A stretch of DNA of 64,000 bases from Streptococcus mitis. Lineage in GTDB: Bacteria; Bacillota; Bacilli; Lactobacillales; Streptococcaceae. The DNA lies in the NCBI RefSeq assembly GCF_002005545.1, contig NZ_LBMT01000001.1, positions 1,014,301 to 1,078,300 of the forward strand. The letters are read 5' to 3'. A model generated the notes under the pieces. It ran no database searches and was not told where the DNA came from. It saw only the letters and a list, made by a program, of their open reading frames with translations. A program made the translations under genes and the position numbers. The number at the start of each line of letters is the position of its first letter. Within the stretch, counting starts at the first letter, position 1. This document shows, piece after piece, positions 18,858 through 26,271 of the stretch.

Positions 18858-19634
18858 TTATTTCAAACCTCTAAACATACTTGTTTGTATCTGTTTGTCG
18901 TCAATCCCATTCTCTTTTAAGAAATTTTTCATCTCATTTATATCATCAGGTTGGCCGGTTAAGAGATAAATAGCTTGGTTACCGTATTTCACAACCGCAT
19001 TTTTTAAAAATGCTTGGCTTTGAGAAAAGATTTCGCTAGTTTTATAAGTTAGATTTGGATTATTCTTACTTAGCTCTCTTAACTCATTATTAAAAATGTT
19101 TACTCCTTTGTCTAAATGATTAAGAATGATGGAGCGCTTACCAGCCCACTCTTTCACAACTGGACGTAGAGTAGAAATACCGACATCAGAGGCAAAACAA
19201 ACCAGTGCTTGGTCATTGTCTTTAACAGATAAAGATGACTCCAGCCAACTCATCTCAATTTTACTACCAGCTGGTAAATGTGTTAAGGTTTCCTTAAACA
19301 CGCTACCACTATTATGGGTTACAATAAGAATTTCATCCTCATCAGGAGTGGAAGCAAGGGTTAGCCATCGGCTAGCCTGATCCTCCTTTACTGGACTTTT
19401 GTCTAGACCAAACGAACTGTCAGGAAGCTTAAACTGAGCATAGGAGCCAGCTTTCCATATTTGATTTTTTGGTTTTGTGATGTGAACTAAATACAAATCT
19501 CCGCTGGGATTTTCAATGGATTTTATCGATAAAGTTTGACTTCGTCCAAGATAGGTAATGATTCCCCAAGATATAAAGCCGAGCACTCCAAGTGTAGTTA
19601 GAATAATTATGAACATTTTTTTCCCTCGTTTCAT
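18858..19634 (-). CDS. Membrane-anchored ferredoxin-NADP reductase-like flavoprotein
   Basis: A 258-residue protein with one N-terminal membrane helix (about 8-28) and a soluble part resembling the FNR fold. RWLTLAS matches the flavin-binding Arg-x-x-Ser/Thr pattern, SVFKETLTHLPAGSKIEM the end of the FAD domain, and CFASDVGISTLRPVVKE the start of the nucleotide-binding domain. No 2Fe-2S motif is seen, so its electron partner is unknown. GGAG precedes the ATG. The gene lies downstream of a tetR gene, and an operator-like repeat at 19665-19691 stands just before it, so control by that TetR protein is likely. Confidence 0.75.
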   Translation of the reverse strand: MKRGKKMFIIILTTLGVLGFISWGIITYLGRSQTLSIKSIENPSGDLYLVHITKPKNQIWKAGSYAQFKLPDSSFGLDKSPVKEDQASRWLTLASTPDEDEILIVTHNSGSVFKETLTHLPAGSKIEMSWLESSLSVKDNDQALVCFASDVGISTLRPVVKEWAGKRSIILNHLDKGVNIFNNELRELSKNNPNLTYKTSEIFSQSQAFLKNAVVKYGNQAIYLLTGQPDDINEMKNFLKENGIDDKQIQTSMFRGLK

Positions 19635-19664
19635 TTTTAACTCCTATAGTGTAGTAATTTTCTA

Positions 19665-19691
19665 TGAATGAATAAAAATTTTTTTCATTCA
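19665..19691. promoter_or_regulatory. TetR operator copy 2, before the flavoreductase gene
   Basis: TGAATGAA and TTCATTCA form a perfect 8-bp inverted repeat with an 11-base centre. The same half-sites occur upstream of tetR at 20305-20332. Confidence 0.72.
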
Positions 19692-19722
19692 ATAATTTCC
19701 AAAAAATAAAGAAAAGATTTCT

Positions 19723-20286
19723 TTATTTCAGTATTCCTTTAATGAAGTTGGTTGCTAGTATTTCTACAGTTTTGCTAATATCTGGAAAATCATTTTCTGT
19801 GATATGCATATCCATGTAGTAAAATAGGTTGTAAACTTGTAAAATATCTTGAATTTTTTCTGGAGAATGGCCTACAGCCTGCAAACGATGAGTAAAGGTT
19901 TTCACGAGAAATTGATGAAATGGATTCGTGACTTTCCCTTCTTCTGAGGAATAGTAGCTATGCAACTCATCTGCTATGGCAGGATTGTACCATTCTGCAA
20001 GGATTTTATTGGAAGAAACGAGTGCTCTGGATTGAGCAAAGAGTTGACTAATAAGATCAATCATATCAATTTCCCAATCCAGTTCTTCGATCATAGTTTG
20101 GCGAACACGGTTGTTTTCATCAATATAGATATCTAAAAAAATAGCCTCTTTACTTTCGTAATAGTTATAAAAAGATCCGACTGCCATATGAGCTTGTCTA
20201 GCAATTTCTGAAATTCCTGTCGCCTTGTATCCTTTTTTTGAAAAAACTTCATAAGCTGCGGATTTCAAAGCCTGTTTTTTGTCCAA
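19723..20286 (-). CDS. TetR/AcrR-family transcriptional regulator
   Basis: A 187-residue repressor with the TetR N-terminal DNA-binding domain (AYEVFSKKGYKATGISEIAR, then the recognition helix near VGSFYNYYESKEAIF) and an all-helical ligand domain of unknown specificity. The start is a TTG at 20286, with AGAGGTG seven bases upstream and no better ATG in frame. It is followed by the flavoreductase gene, and both genes have the same inverted repeat upstream. Confidence 0.9.
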   Translation of the reverse strand: MDKKQALKSAAYEVFSKKGYKATGISEIARQAHMAVGSFYNYYESKEAIFLDIYIDENNRVRQTMIEELDWEIDMIDLISQLFAQSRALVSSNKILAEWYNPAIADELHSYYSSEEGKVTNPFHQFLVKTFTHRLQAVGHSPEKIQDILQVYNLFYYMDMHITENDFPDISKTVEILATNFIKGILK

Positions 20287-20304
20287 TTTGATTCACCTCT
20301 TTTC

Positions 20305-20332
20305 TGAATGAATATTATATATTGTTCATTCA
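20305..20332. promoter_or_regulatory. TetR operator copy 1, before tetR
   Basis: TGAATGAA and TTCATTCA are separated by a 12-base AT-rich centre containing TATTATATATT, 19 bases before the tetR start, a good position for autorepression. Confidence 0.75.
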
Positions 20333-20700
20333 TATCTTAACAAATCTTTTTCAGATTGTCAATCTGAAAGCTAGAACTTTTTACGGATACCACTTGATAA
20401 GGAGCTTTTCAATGTTAGAAGAGTATAGAGTGTCGTTTTAACTACACTCAAGGTTTGGAAGAATAGATATAAATTTTGGTTAAGGGGATGTATAAAAGAA
20501 CTGAAATGAGGGTTGAAAAAATTAAAAATAAATGGGTAGTGCTGGCACTATGTCTGAAAATAAGGTATGATATCAATGGGGTTATTCACTATCTGTTTTT
20601 GAGTTGTTGTGACAAGGAAATGTCAAAAAAATATTAGATACTAAGCCCTCTATTTATACTAAAGGATTTAAGACTCCTAAAATTAGCAAAGGAGAATCAG
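20333..20700. other. Intergenic region before the two-component system
   Basis: 368 bases without an open frame or a repeat I recognise. It must hold the promoter for the response regulator; no clear -35/-10 pair stands out. The right end has AAAGGAG as ribosome site. Confidence 0.5.
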
Positions 20701-21378
20701 ATGCACAAGATTTTATTAGTAGAAGATGATCAGGTTATTCGTCAACAAGTCGGAAAAATGCTCTCTGAATGGGGATTTGAAGTGGTCCTGGTAGAAGATT
20801 TTATGGAAGTTTTGAGTCTATTTGTTCAGTCGGAACCTCATCTGGTCCTCATGGATATTGGACTGCCTTTGTTTAATGGCTATCACTGGTGTCAGGAAAT
20901 TCGCAAGATTTCCAAGGTACCCATCATGTTTCTGTCTTCGAGAGACCAGGCTATGGATATTGTCATGGCAATCAATATGGGGGCGGATGACTTTGTGACC
21001 AAGCCTTTTGACCAGCAGGTTCTTTTAGCCAAGGTTCAGGGCTTGTTGCGTCGTTCCTATGAGTTTGGGCGTGACGAGAGTTTACTGGAATATGCCGGTG
21101 TTATCCTCAATACCAAATCAATGGATTTACATTATCAAGGGCAAGTCTTGAACTTGACCAAGAACGAATTCCAGATTTTACGCGTTTTGTTTGAGCATGC
21201 AGGCAATATCGTAGCGCGTGATGACTTGATGCGGGAACTTTGGAACAGTGACTTTTTCATTGATGATAATACCCTCTCTGTCAATGTAGCTCGTTTGCGT
21301 AAAAAATTGGAAGAGCAGGGCTTGGTAGGATTTATCGAGACCAAGAAAGGAATAGGGTACGGACTGAAGCATGCTTGA
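20701..21378 (+). CDS. OmpR-family response regulator
   Basis: A 225-residue regulator with a receiver domain (acidic pocket EDD at 8-10, phosphorylation Asp in LMDIGLP near 52, Lys in TKPF near 101) and a C-terminal winged-helix DNA-binding domain (about 130-222). It overlaps the kinase gene by eight bases. Gene order before thrS matches pneumococcal TCS01 as I remember it; the regulon is not visible here. Confidence 0.93.
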   Translation: MHKILLVEDDQVIRQQVGKMLSEWGFEVVLVEDFMEVLSLFVQSEPHLVLMDIGLPLFNGYHWCQEIRKISKVPIMFLSSRDQAMDIVMAINMGADDFVTKPFDQQVLLAKVQGLLRRSYEFGRDESLLEYAGVILNTKSMDLHYQGQVLNLTKNEFQILRVLFEHAGNIVARDDLMRELWNSDFFIDDNTLSVNVARLRKKLEEQGLVGFIETKKGIGYGLKHA

Positions 21379-22345
21379 TTGGAAACAATTTTTTCTGGCC
21401 TATCTGCGCTCCCGTAGTCGTCTTTTTGTCTATCTACTTGCTTTGGCATTTCTAGTTTTGCTTTTTCAGTTTTTATTTGCCAGTTTGGGAACTTACTTTC
21501 TCTACTTTTTCCTGCTGTGTTGCTTTGTAACCATCTTATTTTTCGCTTGGGACATATTGGTAGAAATGCAGGTCTATCGCCAGGAAATTCTCTACGGGGA
21601 GAGGGAAGCCAAATCTCCATTGGAAAGAGTTTTGGCTGAAAAATTAGAAGCGCGAGAGATGGAACTCTATCAGCAGAGGTCAGATTCAGAAAGAAAACTG
21701 ACGGATTTGCTGGATTACTATACCTTGTGGGTCCATCAGATTAAGACCCCCATTGCAGCCAGTCAACTCTTAGTTGCAGAAGTAGCCGACCGCCAACTGA
21801 AGCAGCAATTAGAACAGGAAATTTTCAAGATTGACTCCTATACCAATCTAGTCTTACAGTACCTGCGTTTAGAAAGTTTTCATGATGATTTGGTCTTAAA
21901 GCAGGTTCAAATCGAGGACTTGGTTAAGGAAATAATTCGTAAATATGCTCTTTTCTTTATTCAAAAAGGCTTAAATGTCAATCTACATGACCTTGATAAA
22001 GAAATCGTGACGGATAAAAAGTGGCTGCTAGTGGTTATTGAGCAAATCATCTCAAACAGTCTCAAGTACACCAAGGAAGGTGGTCTGGAGATTTATATGG
22101 AGGGGCAAGAGCTTTGTATCAAGGATACGGGAATCGGGATAAAAAACAGTGATGTCCTCCGAGTCTTTGAACGTGGTTTCTCAGGATACAATGGCCGTTT
22201 GACCCAACAGTCCTCTGGCCTTGGCCTCTACCTCTCTAAGAAAATTTCTGAAGAACTGGGTCACCAGATTCGTATTGAGTCTGAGGTTGGAAAAGGAACG
22301 ATAGTGCGGATTCAGTTTACTCAAGTGAACTTAGTCCTTGAGTGA
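21371..22345 (+). CDS. Sensor histidine kinase, BceS-like (intramembrane-sensing)
   Basis: A 324-residue kinase with two N-terminal membrane helices separated by only a few residues (about 15-60), so it has no extracellular sensor domain. The phosphoacceptor is the His in WVHQIKTP. The ATP-binding domain shows ISNSLKYT (N box), IKDTGIGI (G1) and SSGLGLYLSKK (G2). Kinases of this build usually sense bacitracin-like drugs through a partner BceAB-type ABC transporter, but no such transporter is adjacent. Confidence 0.92.
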   Translation: MLDWKQFFLAYLRSRSRLFVYLLALAFLVLLFQFLFASLGTYFLYFFLLCCFVTILFFAWDILVEMQVYRQEILYGEREAKSPLERVLAEKLEAREMELYQQRSDSERKLTDLLDYYTLWVHQIKTPIAASQLLVAEVADRQLKQQLEQEIFKIDSYTNLVLQYLRLESFHDDLVLKQVQIEDLVKEIIRKYALFFIQKGLNVNLHDLDKEIVTDKKWLLVVIEQIISNSLKYTKEGGLEIYMEGQELCIKDTGIGIKNSDVLRVFERGFSGYNGRLTQQSSGLGLYLSKKISEELGHQIRIESEVGKGTIVRIQFTQVNLVLE

Positions 22346-22451
22346 GAAGAGACAATGAGTTTTTACCCAATCTCTTTTTGCTATATTTCAGGATATTTGA
22401 AGACTGTTTTTTACAAAACCAATAATAGAATTTTTAATACGGAATATAAAG

Positions 22452-22557
22452 TATATTGAAGCTAGAATAGTACATTATGACTGCTAAAACATTTCTAGAA
22501 ATTAATTTGACTTTCCTGATAGGTTTGTTCATATCTTATTTCAATCTACTATAGTAT
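22452..22557. repeat. RUP-like small dispersed repeat
   Basis: A 106-bp segment with imperfect terminal inversion: TATATTGAAGCTAG at the left and, on the other strand, TATAGTAGATTGAAATAAG from the right. The size and the ATTGAA ends are as I remember for the pneumococcal RUP element, which is about 107 bp. The identity is from memory of the family and unverified. Confidence 0.45.
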
Positions 22558-22865
22558 AAATATTGGTTCAAAGTGAAGTTTTGTATGCTTTATACTTTTG
22601 TTGAGTATAAAATCTATAAACTAAGGGTGAATTACAAAAATTAATTTGAGATGAAGTGAATTGTAGACTTGGGAAATGTCTCCTATTCGATTTCAGAATG
22701 AATCGTTGATACAGGATTAAAAGAACTGCAGCTTTCTTTTTATTTTGAATGAGATAGGTGTATATAGATTTGTGTAACTGGTGTAGAACTGTTTCCAAGA
22801 ATTTATTGAATGTATCGAATACACACATTCTATTGATTTTGAACCAGTTTTTAATTTCTAAATGT

Positions 22866-22871
22866 TATAAT
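22866..22871 (+). promoter_or_regulatory. Extended -10 promoter of the decayed peptide-modification locus
   Basis: TATAAT preceded by TGT, 28 bases before the ATG of the XRE remnant. The ribosome site AAAGGAG follows, so both signals survive although the coding frame is broken. Confidence 0.55.
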
Positions 22872-22898
22872 AGTTTTATCAAGTAAAAGGAGACTGCC

Positions 22899-23006
22899 AT
22901 GATTGGAGACAATATAAAATTCTTACGAAAATCACATAATCTGATATAACCAGAATTTTCACGGATTGTGGGTGTGTCACGAAATAGCCTAAATCGTTAG
23001 AAAAAG
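22899..23006 (+). pseudogene. XRE (Cro/CI-type) regulator remnant
   Basis: From an ATG with a good AAAGGAG site the frame reads MIGDNIKFLRKSHNLI, stop, PEFSRIVGVSRNSLNR, stop. Ignoring the stop at 22947-22949, where CAA appears to have become TAA, this is the first helix-turn-helix of a Cro/CI-type regulator. The rest of the regulator is missing and the second stop (22998-23000) is followed directly by the SPASM fragment in the same reading phase. This points to a deletion that removed most of the regulator, the precursor peptide and most of the maturase. Confidence 0.75.
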
Positions 23007-23234
23007 ATGAAAAAGCTTACTTTCAATAGAAGTATTGGAAATATTCATTTTACATCTATCAAAGAAACATGGGATAGACCTATATTTTACAAAATAGCAA
23101 ATTATATTTTGAATGATAGTAAAAACGGCAGTACTTGTGTGATTTACAATTATTGCACTCAATGTCCGAGTATCGCACTATCTGAAATAGGGAATAGTAG
23201 AGATTGTTCTGCGATATGTAAAAAAACGCATTAG
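23007..23234 (+). pseudogene. C-terminal SPASM-domain fragment of a radical SAM peptide maturase
   Basis: The 75 residues are too short for a working enzyme and have no ribosome site of their own. They contain SIGNIHFTSIKETW, the hallmark stretch of SPASM domains, and then a cysteine series C-x5-C-x2-CP-x13-C-x3-C that fits the auxiliary Fe-S cluster ligands of SPASM enzymes. The catalytic radical SAM half with its CxxxCxxC motif is absent. Alternatively it could be a Cys-rich precursor peptide for the exporter that follows 15 bases later, but the SPASM match makes the fragment reading more likely. Confidence 0.6.
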
Positions 23235-23249
23235 CAAGGAGTATTGTAT

Positions 23250-24761
23250 ATGCTACCATATCTTAAAACTATTAGATGGTATCTCTTCTTTAATTTTCTT
23301 TTTGGTGTAGTATCGAATATCTGCACAGCTTTGTTACCGTATTTCACGCAGGCATTAATCAAAGGGGATTATCAAGTAGCTCTATATGGTTACTCTATGT
23401 CAGTGGCAGGCTATTTGAGTTGTAACTATATCCAAATGATACTTGATTGGAAGCAGGGGATTATCTTTTCGACTACTTTGAAAAATGAGTGGTTTCGTTC
23501 ACTTCTGGGACTCAGTCACCACGATTTCAAGCAGAAAACAGTAGCAGAGTATATTTCCTATCAATCTAATGACCTAGATTCGTTGGAAAAGGATTACCTT
23601 CCTCCATTGATGAGTTTTATCAAACAAATTTTACGTATCATCATTTACGCTTTCATTATTAGCAGAACAATTAATCCTATTGTATCACTGATTTTAATCT
23701 TTTCCACTGGAATTAGTATTCAAATTCCTAAAATCGTTGGGAAGTTGACCGCTAATCGTAGACAGGTTTACTTGAAAAAACAAGGAGATTACTATCGAAC
23801 TTTGGAGGATTTGCTCATGGGACATCATTTGGTAAATAAACTAACTATGTCGCATTTTTTGAATCAACAAAAGAGTTCTCTAAAGAATTTGCAGGATAAG
23901 TATTTTAAGTATGGTTTGACAAAAATTACAGGCATCTTATTGACAGGTGTTTCTTTTGAATTCATTAGTCTTGTTCTGTTTATTTACTTAGCCTACTCTC
24001 TATCTCACCAGCAACTCGGTATTCCTGAGGTGGTGGCGAGTTTCGGATATATTAATGCTTTTTCTGAACCAATACAGGAAATCCTTTATGATTTACAAAT
24101 GTTAGAGTCCGTAAAGCCTGTAATCAAGAGTTTTCAAAACATTGTTGGGAGATCCGTTTCAGTTCAAGCACCTCAACATTCTTTTGATACGATTACTTTG
24201 AAAAACATTTCCAAACAACTGGGAGAATCAAAATTGATAATTACTTCCGCTACGATTCAAAAAGGAGATAAAATTGCGCTTATTGGTGAGAATGGGTCTG
24301 GAAAAAGTAGTCTTCTCAACATTTTAAATGGAACAGATGAAGATTTTGAAGGACAAATTGTGCTAGATGGGCTTGTTTTGGACCATCTTTGGGGAAGATT
24401 CGGTATGATTCTGCAACAAGAACATACATTTATTTCGAGTTATGAAAATAATGTAACGCTATTCAATAGTTTCAATGAAAAATTCAGAGAAGAAGATTTT
24501 GAAAAAATTCCACCACAATCCCTGTCAGGTGGTCAGCAACAACGAATGTATTTAAATCGTGAGAAAAATCGTAAAAATCCATTGCTTATCCTAGACGAAC
24601 CTTTCTCTGCCTTGGATACTAATCAGTTTAAAATGGAATTGGAAAGAGTTCTGGAACTACCAAGTGCCGTCATTGTTACTTTACATCGCCAAAACGAATT
24701 ATTAAGTAAGTTTGACCAAGTTTGGGAAATTAAGAATGGAGAACTTGTAATTTTGAAATAG
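23250..24761 (+). CDS. ABC exporter half-transporter (permease-ATPase fusion), peptide-export type
   Basis: A 503-residue protein with an N-terminal six-helix membrane domain (about 1-290) and a C-terminal ATPase (about 320-503). Walker A is GENGSGKSS, the signature LSGGQQQR, Walker B LLILDEPFSALDT, and the switch His is in VTLHR, so it looks catalytically intact. The stretch between the Q-loop (ILQQEH) and the signature is shorter than usual. No peptidase domain is present. I use the ATG at 23250, nine bases after AGGAG, rather than the TTG two codons earlier. Its neighbours are stubs of a regulator and a maturase, so it probably exported or gave immunity to a modified peptide now lost. Confidence 0.85.
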   Translation: MLPYLKTIRWYLFFNFLFGVVSNICTALLPYFTQALIKGDYQVALYGYSMSVAGYLSCNYIQMILDWKQGIIFSTTLKNEWFRSLLGLSHHDFKQKTVAEYISYQSNDLDSLEKDYLPPLMSFIKQILRIIIYAFIISRTINPIVSLILIFSTGISIQIPKIVGKLTANRRQVYLKKQGDYYRTLEDLLMGHHLVNKLTMSHFLNQQKSSLKNLQDKYFKYGLTKITGILLTGVSFEFISLVLFIYLAYSLSHQQLGIPEVVASFGYINAFSEPIQEILYDLQMLESVKPVIKSFQNIVGRSVSVQAPQHSFDTITLKNISKQLGESKLIITSATIQKGDKIALIGENGSGKSSLLNILNGTDEDFEGQIVLDGLVLDHLWGRFGMILQQEHTFISSYENNVTLFNSFNEKFREEDFEKIPPQSLSGGQQQRMYLNREKNRKNPLLILDEPFSALDTNQFKMELERVLELPSAVIVTLHRQNELLSKFDQVWEIKNGELVILK

Positions 24762-24904
24762 CTAAATTATAGAGAATAAAACGCATATTATCAGGAGTTC
24801 AGAGGAGATACCGTTTTTCCTTCTTCGGATAAGGAAACAAAAATTTCTTGCTTCATCTATCTATTCAATTGATAGATTTCTTCGGAGAAAGACTGTAAAA
24901 TTTT

Positions 24905-24913
24905 TGATATAAT
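24905..24913 (+). promoter_or_regulatory. Extended -10 promoter of the DUF389 gene
   Basis: TGA followed by TATAAT at 24908-24913, with no clear -35. About 140 bases separate it from the next ATG. Confidence 0.5.
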
Positions 24914-25054
24914 GTTAAGGATGGACTGACGGATATTTAAAAGATAATGTTCAACAGAATTACAGGTGAGAAGAAAAATATATAAGATTGGATAGAAGTC
25001 TCTCTACCATCATCCATGCAGAAACAAGATTATATGAAATAGAAGGAGTAACCA

Positions 25055-26104
25055 ATGACCGGAAACTATTCAACACGTGAATACCGTGAGAAATTATATG
25101 ATGATCTTCATGTTCGATTAAGAGATACAGTGATTTTGATGTGTGCGATTTTTATTGCCTCTATCGGACTAAATATGAATTCAACAGCTGTCATTATTGG
25201 AGCTATGCTGATTTCCCCTCTTATGACACCGATTGTTGGACTGGGGTTTGGTTTAGCTATTTTTGATACGCGTTTAATCAAGCAATCTCTAGAGGTTTTA
25301 TTTACCCAAGTATTGGTCAGCTTGCTTGTCTCGGCTCTGTATTTCTGGATTTCTCCCTTATCTTATGAAAGTAGCGAATTGATTGCACGAACCTCTCCAA
25401 CCATTTGGGATGTTCTTATTGCTATTGCTGGTGGGATAGCAGGCGTCATTGGTTCAAGGAAAAAAGAAGCAAACAATATCGTGCCAGGAGTAGCCATTGC
25501 AACAGCTCTGATGCCACCTATCTGTACTGCAGGTTACGGTTTAGCTAATGGAAATGTACGATTTTTATTTGGAGCTCTCTATCTTTTCTTGATCAACTGT
25601 GTTTTTATCATGCTAATCAACATTGTTGGAACAAGAATTTTGATGAGAAAATCTCCCTTAAGTTCATTTAAAGAGCTAAATATTAAAATGAGAATTGGGT
25701 TGATATCCTTGATTGTATTATTGATTCTTCCAGCTAGTTATTCAGCAGTCACTCTGACGATAGATCAAGCGCGAAAAGAAGGAATCAAACAGTTTGTAGG
25801 AAAAGAGTTCGCCAATCATACGGTCATCAATCAAGTCTACAAGTCAAGGAACAATGAATTGGTCTTGACGGTTGTTGGAGATCCGATTTCGGAAGAAGAA
25901 TTAGAAACGCTCCACCAAAAACAAGCCTCTTACGGTATTCAATCTGTTCAATTGAAAGTCAATCAAGTCCATAATTCGACAAAATTAGACGGTGAGACGA
26001 CCAAGGAATTTTATGAAACCATTAACAAGTATATCGATCAAAAACTCTCTGAAAAAGATTCACAAAAAGATCTCGTAAAAGAAAATGAAGCAGACAAGGA
26101 TTGA
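25055..26104 (+). CDS. DUF389 family membrane protein
   Basis: A 349-residue protein with about six membrane helices (25-235) and a soluble C-terminal domain. The core motif MNSTAVIIGAMLISPLMTPI and the later PGVAIATALMPPICTAGYG are those of the DUF389 (TIGR00341) family, whose function is not established. GAAGGAG precedes the ATG. It is a single gene between the ABC exporter and thrS. Confidence 0.88.
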   Translation: MTGNYSTREYREKLYDDLHVRLRDTVILMCAIFIASIGLNMNSTAVIIGAMLISPLMTPIVGLGFGLAIFDTRLIKQSLEVLFTQVLVSLLVSALYFWISPLSYESSELIARTSPTIWDVLIAIAGGIAGVIGSRKKEANNIVPGVAIATALMPPICTAGYGLANGNVRFLFGALYLFLINCVFIMLINIVGTRILMRKSPLSSFKELNIKMRIGLISLIVLLILPASYSAVTLTIDQARKEGIKQFVGKEFANHTVINQVYKSRNNELVLTVVGDPISEEELETLHQKQASYGIQSVQLKVNQVHNSTKLDGETTKEFYETINKYIDQKLSEKDSQKDLVKENEADKD

Positions 26105-26201
26105 GGATATTGACCTTATCTAACTCATGAAAGCAAATCTTGGGAGGATATCATTTGTGGTGGTTTGACCAATCACTACTAGCTCAGGTCAAATAAAATA
26201 T

Positions 26202-26236
26202 AAAAAAGCAACAGCTGAAATAGTTGTTGCTTTTTC
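26202..26236. terminator. Terminator between the DUF389 gene and thrS
   Basis: AAAAAGCAACA pairs with TGTTGCTTTTT-type sequence (TTGTTGCTTTTT) around a 10-base loop; it can serve both convergent genes. Confidence 0.85.
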
Positions 26237-26271
26237 TGGCTCTGAAAAATGTTTCTCAGACTGTGATTGTT

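Larger units (their letters stand above)
22346..22898. other. Gene-poor region with a RUP-like repeat and a promoter
   Basis: No convincing gene. It holds the 106-bp repeat at 22452-22557 and, at the right end, an extended -10 (TGT then TATAAT at 22866-22871) reading into the XRE remnant. The rest is AT-rich with no recognisable protein similarity in any frame. Confidence 0.55.

Noticed and set aside
20333-20700. Hidden small gene before the response regulator
   Set aside because: All frames are short, with no ribosome site placed correctly.
22568-22828. 86-codon minus-strand frame in the gap after the histidine kinase
   Set aside because: No ribosome site, irregular composition and no similarity to a known protein type.
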